Assembly (NCBI RefSeq): GCF_030272615.1
Contig: NC_081412.1
Span: 346,770,169-346,834,168, forward strand
Length of the DNA stretch: 64,000 nucleotides
Direction: 5' to 3'
Origin: Cryptomeria japonica
Taxonomy: Eukaryota > Streptophyta > Pinopsida > Cupressales > Cupressaceae
In this document: in pieces, positions 1 to 11,557 of the stretch
How positions within the stretch are numbered: the stretch's first letter is position 1
How the letters are laid out: every line of letters begins with the position of its first letter
Made by a program: the position numbers and the translations under genes
Notes under the pieces: generated by a model
The model's input: only the letters and a program-made list of their open reading frames with translations
What the model was told of the DNA's origin: nothing
Databases searched by the model: none

Positions 1-419
1 TTACGGAAGGCTCCCAACCTATAGAGGTTACACTCTATAGGGTTTATGGGGAGACATAGTGTCAGTATGAACTAATCAGCACATGTTGTTTGCAACTTTT
101 GTCACAAACATATTTATTTATAGTGGTTTAGAAGAGCTTGGATTTAGCCCGTTACCACTTGGGTCATTCCCCTCTCACTAATGCCTGTGCGAGGTGCCAG
201 GCAAATCGAGAAGGTGGGCCCTCTAAAGGTATAAAAGTATGCAATCAAAATAAAATAAGGCATGGAAAACATCTAAACTAGTGGAAAAAATATGTCTTCA
301 TCAAACGTGCTGCAAAAAAATGAGTTAGTAGTCTCAGTTTCTGATCTTGGGCAGATGGTGTAGACCCGCAAAACTCAAAAATTGATTAGTACACAAAAAT
401 CCCTAAGGAATACAGTGCA

Positions 420-1080
420 GGCATTGTTCCATAATCGGACAAGCTACGACGCCTGCGCAGACGCTGATCCACTTACGCAGGCGTTGACCTACCTACGCAC
501 GCACTGAAGTAAGTCTGCCGCCTACAAAAACTAGAAAGTGGGAAAGCACAAAATTTAAAATTCCAAAAATTTCAATAATCGTTATACCTGACCGGACGCG
601 TTGATGCGCTTGCGTACGCGTTAAAACAAGAAAATATAGAAACAATTAGAGAGAAAACCAAAATTTGAATTTTCAAATGTGCGAGGGAGCAAGCTGATAG
701 GGTTCAACGGACACGCTGGAACCAAGGCACAAACATTGATTTGCCTGTGCACGCATTGACGCACAATTAACCCAAAAAGTCAAGTTTTTGAACTAAACAT
801 AATTAAAAGCTATTTTTTATTTTTATTTTAATTGATTATTTGATTTTTTTTTTTTGCCTTTTAACTAATTAGGAATAGAAATAGAAAAAAGAAATTTAAA
901 ACATCAAAGGAGTCAAACTAAGAGCAGCAGATGCGCTGAAGCCGTGACGCTTGTGCTGATCGACAAACCTACAAAAGGGCAAGTTAATAAAATTCAAATT
1001 TCAAACAGTTGCACTAATGCGCAGGCACACGTGCTGAAATTAAGACGCACGCGTTGTTGTGCAGACATCCGCGCTGATCT
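420..1080. repeat. Degenerate GC-rich short repeat cluster in gypsy leader
   Basis: About ten dispersed copies of a short motif approximating ACGCAGGCGTTGA occur in otherwise AT-rich leader. Examples are near 446-458, 474-487, 495-508, 595-625 (including GCGTACGCG), 745-762, 930-960, 1017-1035, 1040-1060 and 1065-1078. The spacing is irregular. The position, between the primer site and the coding region, matches the TCGTACGA cluster of the other gypsy element. Confidence 0.55.
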
Positions 1081-1140
1081 GGAACCTGTAGCTAGAAATC
1101 ACAAAAACCTTCACAAAAAGGTTAGATTTTTTTGGGACAT

Positions 1141-1161
1141 GGGTCCCATCGGGCATTGCCA
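1141..1161 (-). other. Degenerate tRNA primer-binding site
   Basis: The minus strand reads TGGCAATGCCCGATGGGACC, a decayed version of the TGGCGCCCACCGTGGGACC site at 47766-47784. It sits three to four bases from the LTR edge, as expected for a retroelement primer site. The tRNA species cannot be fixed from this alone. Confidence 0.55.
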
Positions 1162-1164
1162 AAA

Positions 1165-2437
1165 TAAACCAAGGTAAAATTCCACAAGAGGGCTAATGGT
1201 TAATTCAATCCATAAAACATGCAAACATATCAAAAACAAGATTAAATACCGTTAGACCTTCACAATATTCACTTGTTCCTCGGATTGAGCTTTTGATGAG
1301 ATTGAAGTAGCACCCCTTCTCCAACTTGATTTGATTATCTCAATGGAGTGATGTGGATGGATCTCCAATATGCACAAAAAAATGGATGAATGTATGATGG
1401 ATTCTCAAGTGGGATGCAAGTGTCTAAATATGAATATGTGAGGGATTTGACTATAGTGTAGGCTCTTGGATGGGGTCTTGAACTCAAAAGTGGCAGCATA
1501 AACTTACTTGTATTGGAGATGTCAAATGAGGGGATGGAGATCCCAATTTATAGAATTGGATGGAGTAAAATGGGCGGTCAAGATTGAAAAGAAATGGAGG
1601 ACTAGGATTGAGAGGAAGAGATCACATGGATCAAGGGACAATGACATGACAAGGGGGGTGGAGACCAAGAGATTTTCCATAAAGACATTTCTTGTCTTCA
1701 CCCTCATCAAGGTACATGGGGAAGAGTTCCCAAGAGTTCCCAATGCACCTAGGAAGGATAAAAGGAATTAAAAATTTCCTGGGGGGAATAAAAAATTCCC
1801 AAGATATTGTGTGCATGGGGATTAGAAAAGGGAAAAGGAATTTTAAAATTCCTTGGGAAGATGAGAAGCATGGGAGAATGTGAGATTTTGAAAATCTCAC
1901 ATTCACCCAAAAAGGGAGCATTTAAGGTGGAAGGTGATGAGGGGGACAAGTGGATTTAGCCATAAATGGCTATAGTTGACTTTTGTGTCTAATCATGGAG
2001 ATTAGGCACTAACAAGGGATTAGGGGTACTATTTAGAAGAATTAGGTGAGGATTAGGAGCAAGTGGGATTCGTAGGAGGATTTGACAAGGAGAGAGAATG
2101 AGTCGGGGTAATTAAAAATTGAAGAATAATGCTACGTAGGATTAAAAGAGTTTGTAGAAGAATTAATTAGACTAAAGATGGATTAGGACAAGGTGATTTG
2201 TAGGAGTCACATGGATTAATTAATTAATTAAAGGGGGGATTAAGAAGAGTTAATTTTTGAATACTTTAGAAGAAGGAAAAATTGATTTATTAAATAAATC
2301 AGTTATATGGACTATAGTGACAATATTAATTAGATTAAATTCAATTAATATTGAGAAGAATAAAGGCTAACACAATTAAATAAATTATTAATGTAGGAGG
2401 GTAAAATTAATTAAAATAATTAATTTAAGTGTCTACA
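1165..2437 (-). repeat. 5' LTR of gypsy element 1
   Basis: About 1.27 kb. On the plus strand it ends in TGTCTACA (2430-2437), the counterpart of TGTATACA ending both LTRs of the 39-49 kb gypsy element. The other end directly follows the degenerate primer-binding site. The right part is rich in AATTAATT runs, as in the other gypsy LTRs here. The expected TG at 1165 reads TA, so that end appears mutated. The middle shares text with the LTR at 33897-34953, for example the 'ggaggctccaatttatagaat'-type segment near 1530-1560. Confidence 0.65.
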
Positions 2438-4204
2438 CCCAAATCACACAAAATAACAATGAAGTGATCTCATTGCACAATAATGAAATACATGCACAAC
2501 CAGAAGGACCTTTGCAATAAACAACTCAAAGAACAACACCAACACCTACCCAGTGCCATGAATGACAATACACAGAAAATCAAATATTTCAACCAAAACC
2601 ATATTCACACCATATAATATAAAATTCTATTCCCAAATATTTATTCTCCTGACTATATTAAACTATTGAATATAAAATTTAATCAACCCATCTCCCGGAA
2701 GGCAATATACAGACACAAAGCAAACAGATAATCAGTAAAGATCAAAATACAAAGAGTAAAAGAACTCCAACTTGCAGCCTGTGTTATGGAAGGTAGCGGA
2801 AGAAGAGTTCCAAATCCAAATCCAACAAGCTCTAGCAATCCAAACCAAAAACCAAATCTAAGAGACAAAGGGAAATTTTCAGAAAAACTTTTCAGGAAGA
2901 AGCAACCTGAAAACAAGCTTGACAAACAAAATAAAAAGCCATTCAATAATCCAAAACCCTAGCCTCCACGAGAACGAATAAAAATATTCCTTTTTGGAAT
3001 ATATTCTACCAACCCACCATATAGTATAATTTTATCTCCCATTTCAAATTCATCCAATGAGAGTAAAGAGTAGTTAGAAAATATAAAACATGTTTATACA
3101 AAATCAAGGGAGTATTATTATTCTTTACCCCAAGGTATTTATACACCCCAATATAATTTAAAAGATAAACTATATAAATAAATCATAAGCCATAAATAAA
3201 TAATCCAAATGGGAAATTAATAAATAAATAACTCAAAGCTCCTAAAATAATTAAAGAACCAAATAAAATATTAAACATTAAATAAATAAATCAAACTATA
3301 AGCAATAAATAAACATAATCAAATAAATAAATAAGTATCAAATAAATGGTGAACCTCCAATAAGGATTAAACAATAAATATTAAATAAACCTTAAACAAC
3401 ATAAATAAAGATTAATAATGAAATAATTAAATACTGAAAAGCCAATAATCCAATCAATTAAATTAAACATTAATACCTACAAAATCACACATAGATACAT
3501 AAAATAAATCAACAATAGGCTAGCATACTCACAAAGCCACAACTTACTACTAACATGGAAATTACACCAAGACGTTAACGACTCACAGTGAACAACTTAG
3601 ATTTAGAGTATGTGTAAGGAACTAATGTAATCTCTGGACCACATGCCATTAGGATTTAAAGACACACTCAGACCTGTGAAGCCAGGTGGAGTCAATGTCT
3701 GGTACCTGCAAATCCTGCAACCACACAGCAACAATACAACATATGCATATGCATCATAACAAGAAAGTGATAGGGAATCATGATGACACATCCTACTCAC
3801 AATGAGTGATGTGACATCGTCCCTCAAATGAAGACAATCATCAATAATCAAACACATCTCATAAAAATGTCTCATCATATATAATCATGAAATAGGGTTA
3901 GTGTAATCATAATAGCATCAAATCCATGATCAATATAAATTATCAACCATCAACATAGTAATGCATATAGAATCCATCAAGCACATATATCCATCAAATC
4001 ACATGATAAAAAATGATATTGTCATCATCCATATAAACTATCAAAATAACATATGTCCAATAATGTCTAGCATCATAATGAGTACTGAAACACATGTATA
4101 ATCATAATCCAAAACATCATAAAGAGTCTAAATAAGTCCATCAAGCATGAAATAAAAGTCAAGTCTAATCAAATCAAATCAAGTGAAGGGTGGATACTAC
4201 AGAT

Positions 4205-4350
4205 CGAACCCCTTTTTTTAATGATTTTTTTTAAAATAACATGGTCATTAAAAAATTTTATGCTAAAAGGGGTTCAATAGAAAGGGTGTTCGATCGAACC
4301 CTGGGGGATTTGATAGAACCCCTTTCGATAGAACATATGTTCTATGAAAC
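4205..4350. repeat. Cluster of GATCGAACCC / TTCGATAGAAC palindromic motifs
   Basis: Within about 150 bp there are GATCGAACCCC (4202-4212), GGGGTTCAATAGAA, GTTCGATCGAACCC (4288-4302), GATAGAACCCC, TTCGATAGAACATATGTTCTAT (a near-perfect palindrome) and further variants. They resemble in arrangement, not in sequence, the palindrome clusters in the gypsy leaders, so this may be a scrap of another such leader. Confidence 0.45.
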
Positions 4351-4625
4351 CCTCCCGCTAGAGATCTCCCCTCCAAACTTTCCTAGTTTTTGCAAATTTT
4401 TGGCCTTCAAAGAGAGCTTTCCAATTATTATTATTTGAATATATATTGAGTTTATTAAGATTTTTTTAGATTAACTAAATATAGTTTTCACACCAAACAT
4501 CAACTTCTGAGTTCAATGCTTATGGAAATATAGTAAACAAGTGAAAATAAATTTTGAAAAATATCTACGCAATAGGTATTGAAGTCCTCTTTCCAACAAA
4601 AAAAAAAGAATTTCGTTACATACAC

Positions 4626-4637
4626 AACAAGTTATGA
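4626..4637. repeat. Target-site duplication, LINE-A left copy
   Basis: AACAAGTTATGA occurs directly before LINE-A and again directly after its 3' end at 11737-11748. A 12-bp direct repeat is normal for target-primed LINE insertion. Confidence 0.85.
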
Positions 4638-5656
4638 AATGGGTCTTGAACCTCGCCCTTGATGAGTCCTTTGTTTCTACGCCAGTATGGACACGCCTCT
4701 CGGGTCTCCCGCTGGAATTCTGGAATGAGGAAGTATTCAAGGGTATTGCGAAATCCTTTGGAGAACTTTTGTCGATCGATCTAATGACGGCGGCTAAATA
4801 AAGGTTAGTCTTTGCTCGCATCTATATAAATGTTAATCGAATGACGGATATGCCCCAATCCATAGAAATTATATCTAAACTTGGAAAATGGACCCAAGCT
4901 ATTGAATATGAATCGCTTTCATTTGCCTGTTTCCATTGCAAGAAATCAGGGTATTGGGCAAAATCATGTCCGCTCAAGAAGAGCAAGGAAAGCAAGACTA
5001 ATAGCAATACCAAGAACAAAAAGATTTGGCAAACGATTGATAAAAAAGGAGACCCATCAACTGAGTGTGACCAAAATAAGGATGTAACGGAATTAGTAAA
5101 TGAAGTCAAGAAGACTGGGAATAGCAATAATGAAAAACAAGATTGTGTCTGCTCTAATAACGAAACAAAGAGTTCTAAAGAAGTAAAGCAAGGAACAGAG
5201 TTGAATAACAAAAATAACCCAGAGGACCAGGAGGTTGGATTTGTTAGTCAGGAGAAGGAAGAAGTTGCATCAGTCTCTTCATTCTCAAAATCAGTTGAGG
5301 AAAAATTTAATGAAGCTCAAGAGTTTAACCCTTCAGATATTGAGCCCTTATTGCTTCTAACCAACGGAAGCCCAAAGCCTCATCTTTGTAAAACCCCTTC
5401 TCAAAGTGTGGTAATGGATATTCTGGAAGGGAATCTCTGGATTCTTGGTTCGAGAGAAGGAAAAATGAACAAGGAAGAACTCAATGGAGGGATCTCAACT
5501 AGAAGCAAGAATAAGAAAAAGGCAGATGTTGGAAGTCAGAACAAAAAGCAGGAAAGGGCATCCCTAAAACATCAAAGGGAACAGGAAAGCTGGAAGAATC
5601 GTGCTGATGGAACATAGTGTTCCATCGAGTTAGCCCTATCTCCGGTTAAAGTATGA
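4638..5656 (+). pseudogene. LINE-A ORF1 (DUF4283-like/CCHC protein), 5'-truncated
   Basis: A gag-like RNA-binding protein of plant LINEs. One frame runs from the truncation point to a TGA at 5654-5656. The first part matches the end of the DUF4283-like domain of LINE-B ORF1 (PVWTRLSGLPLEFWNEEVF; L-S-I-D; LVFARI). Next comes a zinc knuckle around 4929-4970, C-F-H-C-K-K-S-G-Y-W-A-K-S-C, in which the expected His is Tyr. A long Lys/Glu/Asn/Ser-rich tail follows. Two stops break it: TAA near 4798 and TAG at 5615-5617, where LINE-B has CAG. The TGA overlaps the ORF2 ATG as ATGA. The first about 200 residues are missing through 5' truncation. Confidence 0.85.
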
Positions 5657-8600
5657 AGATAATATCTTGGAATATCAGAGGGTTGAACGCCCCTCATAAG
5701 AAGGATGTGTTATGAAACATCATAAGAGATCATAAACCAAATGTGGTCCTCATTCAGGAAACCAAGATGTCTAAGGAAAAAGTTGAAAAGATTAGAATTT
5801 TCAAGGAAAATGGTGTCATACGATCTAGCTCGGAGGGAGCCTCTCGAGGAACTATGATTTTTTGGAACCAAAAAACCATAAAAGGTAAGGAAATCATCTT
5901 TTCTTTTAATAGGAACTCAGTACAGCTTGAGCATATTAAGGACAACTTTGTTTGGGTGTTATCTAATGTCTACGCTCCTAATACCAAAACTGGGAGAGTT
6001 AAATATTGGAGAAGCCTTGCAGACGACAGACTCAAGTTTGCTGATCAAAGCTGGATTATTATGGGAGATTTCAATACTCCGCTCAAAGAGGAAGAGAAGA
6101 TGGGAGGTCTCCCCTTACAACTTGATGGGAAACAAGACCTAATGGAGTTCATCAATGATCAAGCCCTTATGGATGTGGATCTTCAGGGCATTAATTACAC
6201 CTGGACCAATAGAAGAACTGGAGCTGACCTAATTCAAGTAAAGTTAGATAGAACTTTAATTTCTCCTAAATGGTTAACCAAGTATAGCTGCTCCCTTGCT
6301 TTTGTTATCAAAATTGGGTCAGATCATTACCCCATCTCTTTTACTGCCAACTCTTTTTCGGCCAAGAGAAACTTCCCTTTCAGATTTGAAAAAGCGTGGC
6401 TATCCCATCCCTCTTTGGAAGCTCATATTGTTGATTGGTGGAATTCTGAAGTGGAGGGAATGACTCTTTTTAGAATAGCCAAAAAGCTCAATATCCTAAA
6501 GGCTAAAATTAAAATCTGGAACAAAGAGATTTTTGGGGACATATTCAAGAGCAAAATTCAAGTCAAAACTGAAATAAAGGATGTTCAGGATAGAATCCAA
6601 GTGGTTGGGCTATCTGAAGATCTTAGGATGGTGGAAAATGTTCTTTTGTCTAAATACCACACCATTATCACTAATGAAGAGACGTTATAGAGACAAAGAT
6701 CAAGAGCCTTGTTCTTGAAGGAAGGTGATAAAAATTCCCGGTTTTTTCACTTAACTACTCTTAAGCACAGGGTGGCTAATAGGATATCTAGATTATCCTG
6801 TAATAAAGGAATCTTAATAGAGGATAATGATATTAGAAAGGAAGCTCTTGAGTATTTTAGCACCCTGCTCGAAGAAGTGGATAACCTGGATATCAGCAAT
6901 CAAAACACCCTTTTACAAGCTATTCCTTCTATCCTAGCTGATGTAGATAACAACCTTTTATCCCGTATTCCCTCTAATCAGAAAATAAAAAAGGTGGTGT
7001 TCTCTTTTCAGGGTGATAAATCCCCTGGATCGGATGATTTTCCAATGTTTTTCTTCCAAAACTTTTGGCACATCGTGGAGACTGACATCTGCAATGGTGT
7101 TAAAGAATTCTTTGGCTCTAGAAGGCTCCTAAAGGAACTGAATGCCACCTTCATTGTCCTTATCCCGAAGATCCTTGGTGCTGATTCTCTCAACAAGTTT
7201 AGACCCATTAGTCTGTGTAACTCTGTGTACAAGATTTTATCCAAGGTTCTGACTTCCAGGTTGTTGGAAATTCTTCCAAGAGTTATCTCTATCTAGCAGA
7301 ATGGCTTTGTCCCCAGTAGACAAATTCTGGATTCCATAATATCCGTTCATGAAAATATCCACTCCTTGAAAGTGGTGAATAACCAAGGTTTCTTCCTGAA
7401 GTTAGACATGGCTAAAGCTTTTGATAGAGTGAACTGACAGTTTCTTCTTAGGATCATGAAAGCATTTGAATTTGGTGACAAAGTTATTCAGCTCTGCCCT
7501 CAACTTATGGAAACTTCCTCCTCGACTGTTATAGTCAATGGTTCCCCGTCTAGTTTCTTCAAAAGCTCTAGAGGCCTTAGATAGGGGGACCCCATATCCC
7601 CTATCCTGTTTACTATTCTTGCTGAATGCCTGGGTAGATTTATTCTTAAAAATGTGGAAGATGGCAATCTTAGGGGTCTGAAACCGTTTTCTTCCAATGT
7701 TGCTTGTTCTCATGAACAATTCGTTGACGATTCTATCACTATGGGGGAAGCTACCATTCTAGAAGCTAAAAATATGAAGAATGTCCTGAATACTTATGAA
7801 CTTGCCTCTGGTCAAAAAATTAACTGGGATAAAAGTTCTCTGTTCTTCATCAATACCCCAGTCCAAAGGCAACTAAGGATTGAAAGAATTCTTGGCTGCA
7901 AAATTTCTGAGCTTCCCTCTACTTATTTGGGGTTTCCTTTGTGTTTCAAGCCCGAGGATTCCTTCTGGAATAAGCTGGTGGACAGACTTAACTCGAAACT
8001 TGCTGGTTGGAAAGGGGCTGTCCTTAGTCAAGCAGGCAAAATTACTTTGCTTAAAGCCACTCTCCAAAACCTTCCTGTTTATGCTCTCAGTTTGTTCAAA
8101 ATCCCCACAAAGTTCGCGGAAGCCATTGAAAGAATCCAAAAAAAGTTTCTTTGGTCGGGGGTGGAAGTCAAAAATAGAATTCCCCTTATTTCTTGGAATA
8201 AAATATGTTCTCCTAAGGCCTCAGGTGGGTTGGGCTTAAGGAATATTGGTACTATGAATAAATCTTTATTATCCAAACAAATATGGGGAATGAAAGGGGA
8301 GGAACGAGAATGGAACTCAATCTGGAAAAACAAATATCTCTATATGCAACCTTCTGAGGAAGAATTATTAGATGATTCTTTTATTGTTGAAGGTTCGGCT
8401 ATATGGAATGCTGTTCAATCTGCTAAAAGTTGGGCTGCTGCTGGTTGAACTTGGAGCCTTGGGGATGGGAGGAGAATAAGATTTTGGGAAGATAGATGGA
8501 TTTTGGACAAACCCCTGGAGGAAGTTCCAATCCTTAAAGATTGGAAAGATTGGTTCAAAAGTAGGTTTGGTGAGCTGGTCAGAGATTACTGGAGAAATGG

Positions 8601-9795
8601 GAACTGGATTGAATTTAGCCAGCAGTGTCCGGGGCTCAAGTTCCTTCAGATTGCTCTCTTAGCTAAAGTTCCTAGAGACAACAAAGATGACAAATTGATA
8701 TGGAGGGAAACCCCAGATGGGAAATATTTTGTTTCCTTAGCTGTGGCTATTCATAAAAAATCTGTGGAAGAAACCCCGATCTGGGCTAAAGTTTGGAACA
8801 AGAAGTTAGTTCCTAAGGTTAATATCTTCTTTTGGATTTTCATCCAAAACAAGGTTTTAACCCTGGACAACCTTCAAAAGAGAGGTTTTGTTTTTCCTAA
8901 CAGGTGTTCTCTTTGTTGCAGGGAAGAAGAGACGACTTGTCATATTCTTAATCAGTGCACTTTTAGTCAGGATATATGGAAAATCATCTTAAGCAGGTGG
9001 AACTTGAGTTGGGTTTTCCTGAACTCCCTTGGGGAATCCTGGCAGCAATGGCACTACCCTAATTCTAATCCTAAGATTGTGGAGACTTGGAGACTTACTT
9101 TGCCAATTATTATCTAGAATATCTAGAAAGAGCATAACAATAGGATTTTTAGGGATAAGAGGGCTATTGCTGAAGTGGTGGCAGATAAAATTTATAGGAG
9201 TATATTTGAATGCATCTATGGCACTGATTATGGACCAACTGCTAAAGAAGATTTCAAAGATAGGTGGAACTTCTCTACCACTTCTACTAGCAAGGAGAAA
9301 GGAAGAGAAGGTCTCATTTGGTGTTTTCCTCCTTAGGGGTGGATTAAGGCTAACTTTGATGGGGCCTCTAAGGGGAATCTGGGTAAAGCTGGATATGAGG
9401 GCATTGTTAGGAATTTTGCTGGAAGTTGCTTAATGGCGGTGGTTGGTCCATTGAGAAATTAAACAAGTCATTTTTTTGAAGCCTCAGCTGCCCTGAACAC
9501 CTTAATTATAGCCAAAAGTCTTAATTATGATAAATTATGGCTCGAGGGAGATTCACTTAATATTATTAAGTGTTTGAAGGGGGATTCGGAGCCATCATGG
9601 TCAATTGAAAATATTATCATAAAAGCTAGGGAGATCATTGCAAGTTTCAAAGAAATAATTATTCAACATGCCTTCAGAGAGCAAAATAGTGTGGCAGACT
9701 GTCTAGCAAACATAGGGGTTAATTCTGACTCCCAAACGATTTGGCATGGGGAAGATCTCAATTTAAACATTAAAGAGCTCCTTAGAAAGGACTGA
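5653..9795 (+). pseudogene. LINE-A ORF2: endonuclease-reverse transcriptase-RNase H polyprotein
   Basis: One frame of 1381 codons. APE-like endonuclease: W-N-I-R-G-L-N at the start, Q-E-T-K, G-D-F-N-T-P, and S-D-H-Y-P-I near 6318. Reverse transcriptase: L-D-M-A-K-A-F-D near 7405 and the catalytic Q-F-V-D-D-S near 7720, so both acidic sites remain. A zf-RVT region has R-C-S-L-C-C...C-H-I-L-N-Q-C near 8905-8960. RNase H starts W-I-K-A-N-F-D-G-A-S near 9343, with E-G-D-S near 9545. About ten in-frame stops interrupt it (for example 5713, 6688, 7294, near 7436, 7582 and 8446, two near 9116, 9337, near 9460). Most sit where LINE-B has Trp, Gln or Arg. The start is the ATG overlapping the ORF1 stop. 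Confidence 0.93.
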
Positions 9796-10012
9796 TATAT
9801 GGGGAGAGAAGGACTGCATAATCATGACAAGGAATATGAATATTTTATGCCTTGATGGAAAGGTCATTATTACTTGGCAAAGTGATAGATCCCCAACAAT
9901 CTTTAATAATTCGCCGCACGCTTTGTGGGTCACCCAGTTCAAAATCTCGAGTAACAACGAGAAATAAGGGCTTAGTTTGCAGAGAAACAGAGCTGATAAT
10001 TTGAATCCGAAA

Positions 10013-11557
10013 ATGGGAGGAGACTTAAGGAGGGAGGAACCAGACAATAAGTCAACTTGGAAAGCGATGCCGAAAGTGTGGGTGAAACTAGACAAAGCAT
10101 CTCTCACAAGCTTTATGGAGAAGCTTGTGGACTAAGATAAAGGTAGGGTAAATCTCGCCGTTTCCAAGATTTCAGATTATTGGTCTAATGGGTCCTTTAA
10201 AATCTATGGGGTTAAGTACAAGTTGGAAGCTGAGCTCATAGCTATAGTGATTGGAATGCCCCACACCAGGCTTAATTTCTTTTGAGACCTCAAAGTCTCC
10301 AACAACGCGGTTAATCTGTTCCCGTGGAAAGAGAAAGAGAGGGTCGGAATTGGCAAAGCCATAGGGGGTTACTATGAAGCTGCTAATATCAAGAAACTCT
10401 GGAGCTGGGTTCTGAATGCAATAATGGAATACATCACAGTTGAGGGCCATTTCTCTAGGGCCCACACCTACCACTTCATTCTTTTAAACCATTTCAGACA
10501 CGACAAAAAGGTATCCCTGCCCTACTATCTTTTTAGGTCCCTTTCCAGGTCCCTCAATAAACACAGTAAAAATCCTTCTAGTCCGGTTCTCCATTGCAGG
10601 ATTTTGCTACTCATTTATGAGCACTGTAAAACCCTCGCCCTGCTGGAAAACAAGAGGATATCCGCCTCTTCGGGAAAGAGAAAGATGGAGGGAGGTGACT
10701 CCAGCAAGGAGAAGGCGTCCTCTAGCAAAAAAAGAAAAAGTGCCTATGGGATGGAAACAGAGGAAATTGAAAAGGAAAGTAGCGAAATGGAGATGGATGA
10801 CTCCAATGGTGAAGATAGCTGGAATGATGAGGAGCTGGGTAATGAGGAAGAAAGTGGTGATAATGAGTCTAGTAAAGAAAGCCCTATCCACAGTGATTGC
10901 CCTGGTAAGGACAACAACCATCCAATGGAGGATGTGGATTTCAAGGATAATGAGGAAACTGATGTGAATTCTGAGAGGGAAATGAACAAGGATTCTGAGA
11001 AGGACTTGACTAAGGACATGGTAAGTGAGGGTAATGAAAGTGCGAGTAAAGGGTTATTCTTGGATAACCTCAAAAAACTCACTGAGGCGAGACTAGATTA
11101 TGACAGATGGACCTATGAACTCCTGAAGAACCTGGAAAAAAAGGGGAAAAATATGGATGATAAGAGGGAGGATGACGACAGAGATCAGATAAAATGGAAG
11201 CAGAATATGGAGGAGAAGGTTAATTCGCTCGAAGAAAGGAGAGAGGTGATGAAAAATCTGTTAGACATTATCTCGAGTATCCTATCAGTTGTCACTAAAA
11301 ACTTGGAGGATATTGCTAAGGTATTTGATCATACCAGCTCTCCTAAACCGGTAGTGGATCTTGACATGGATGAAGAGACTATCCAGACTGGTAGCGGTGA
11401 AGCTACTCCGGTTGGTGGCGCTGCGAAGAGGACCATGACTAGTGTCAAGAAAGTTGTGGCTGCTTCTGCAAAGGATCTCCCTAATCTTAGGGATAACATT
11501 AAAGAGCTGCATGGAATGAGCAACACCCTGGCGAACGCCCTGGAAAAAGTCAACTAG
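10013..11557 (+). pseudogene. LINE-A ORF3: extra downstream ORF, globular domain plus coiled coil
   Basis: Not a standard LINE ORF. A 514-residue frame starts at an ATG 217 bp after the ORF2 stop. Residues about 1-210 look globular: M-P-K-V-W near the start, then N-G-S-F-K-I-Y-G-V-K-Y-K-L, I-G-M-P-H, and N-A-I-M-E-Y-I-T-V-E-G-H followed by H-T-Y-H-F-I-L-L-N-H-F. The layout weakly recalls plant transposon-associated or plant-mobile-domain proteins, but I cannot assign it. Residues about 215-380 are Lys/Glu/Asp/Ser-rich, and 350-514 include heptad-like coiled coil. Two in-frame stops occur (TAA near 10135, TGA near 10283); LINE-B has Tyr and Arg there. From about 10286 to 11557 the frame is open. 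LINE-B carries a homologue at the same place, with mainly silent differences. Confidence 0.8.

Larger units (their letters stand above)
1..2437 (-). mobile_element. Ty3/gypsy (Tat-like) element, 5' end only
   Basis: Minus-strand element whose coding part lies off the left edge of the window. Read on the minus strand it has an LTR, a primer-binding-site-like segment, then an untranslated leader with no usable ORF. The stretch at 150-235 (CCACTTGGGTCATTCCCC and the text around it) closely matches 47157-47230 inside the leader of the gypsy element at 39-49 kb. The LTR/leader junction at 1141-1165 matches that element's junction at 47766-47788. Element identity therefore rests on homology within this window, and the Tat-like label on the related element's domains. 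No protein-coding domain is visible here. Confidence 0.7.
2438..4637. other. No gene seen; AT-rich flank with simple repeats
   Basis: No ORF resembles a known protein. 3170-3480 is dense in AATAAATAAAT-type low-complexity sequence. 4205-4350 holds several GATCGAACCC / TTCGATAGAAC palindrome-like motifs (described separately). The rest is probably old repeat sequence of unknown family. Confidence 0.5.

Noticed and set aside
1508-1949. Several overlapping short ORFs on both strands
   Set aside because: They lie inside a gypsy LTR identified by its ends and by similarity to other LTRs.
4822-5211. Minus-strand 129-codon frame opposite LINE-A ORF1
   Set aside because: It is the complement of the Lys/Glu/Asn-rich ORF1 tail; the plus frame has the zinc knuckle and homology to LINE-B.
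10607-11082. Minus-strand open frames opposite LINE-A ORF3
   Set aside because: They are shadows of the Glu/Lys/Ser-rich ORF3 tail; the Ser/Leu-rich translation has no independent support.
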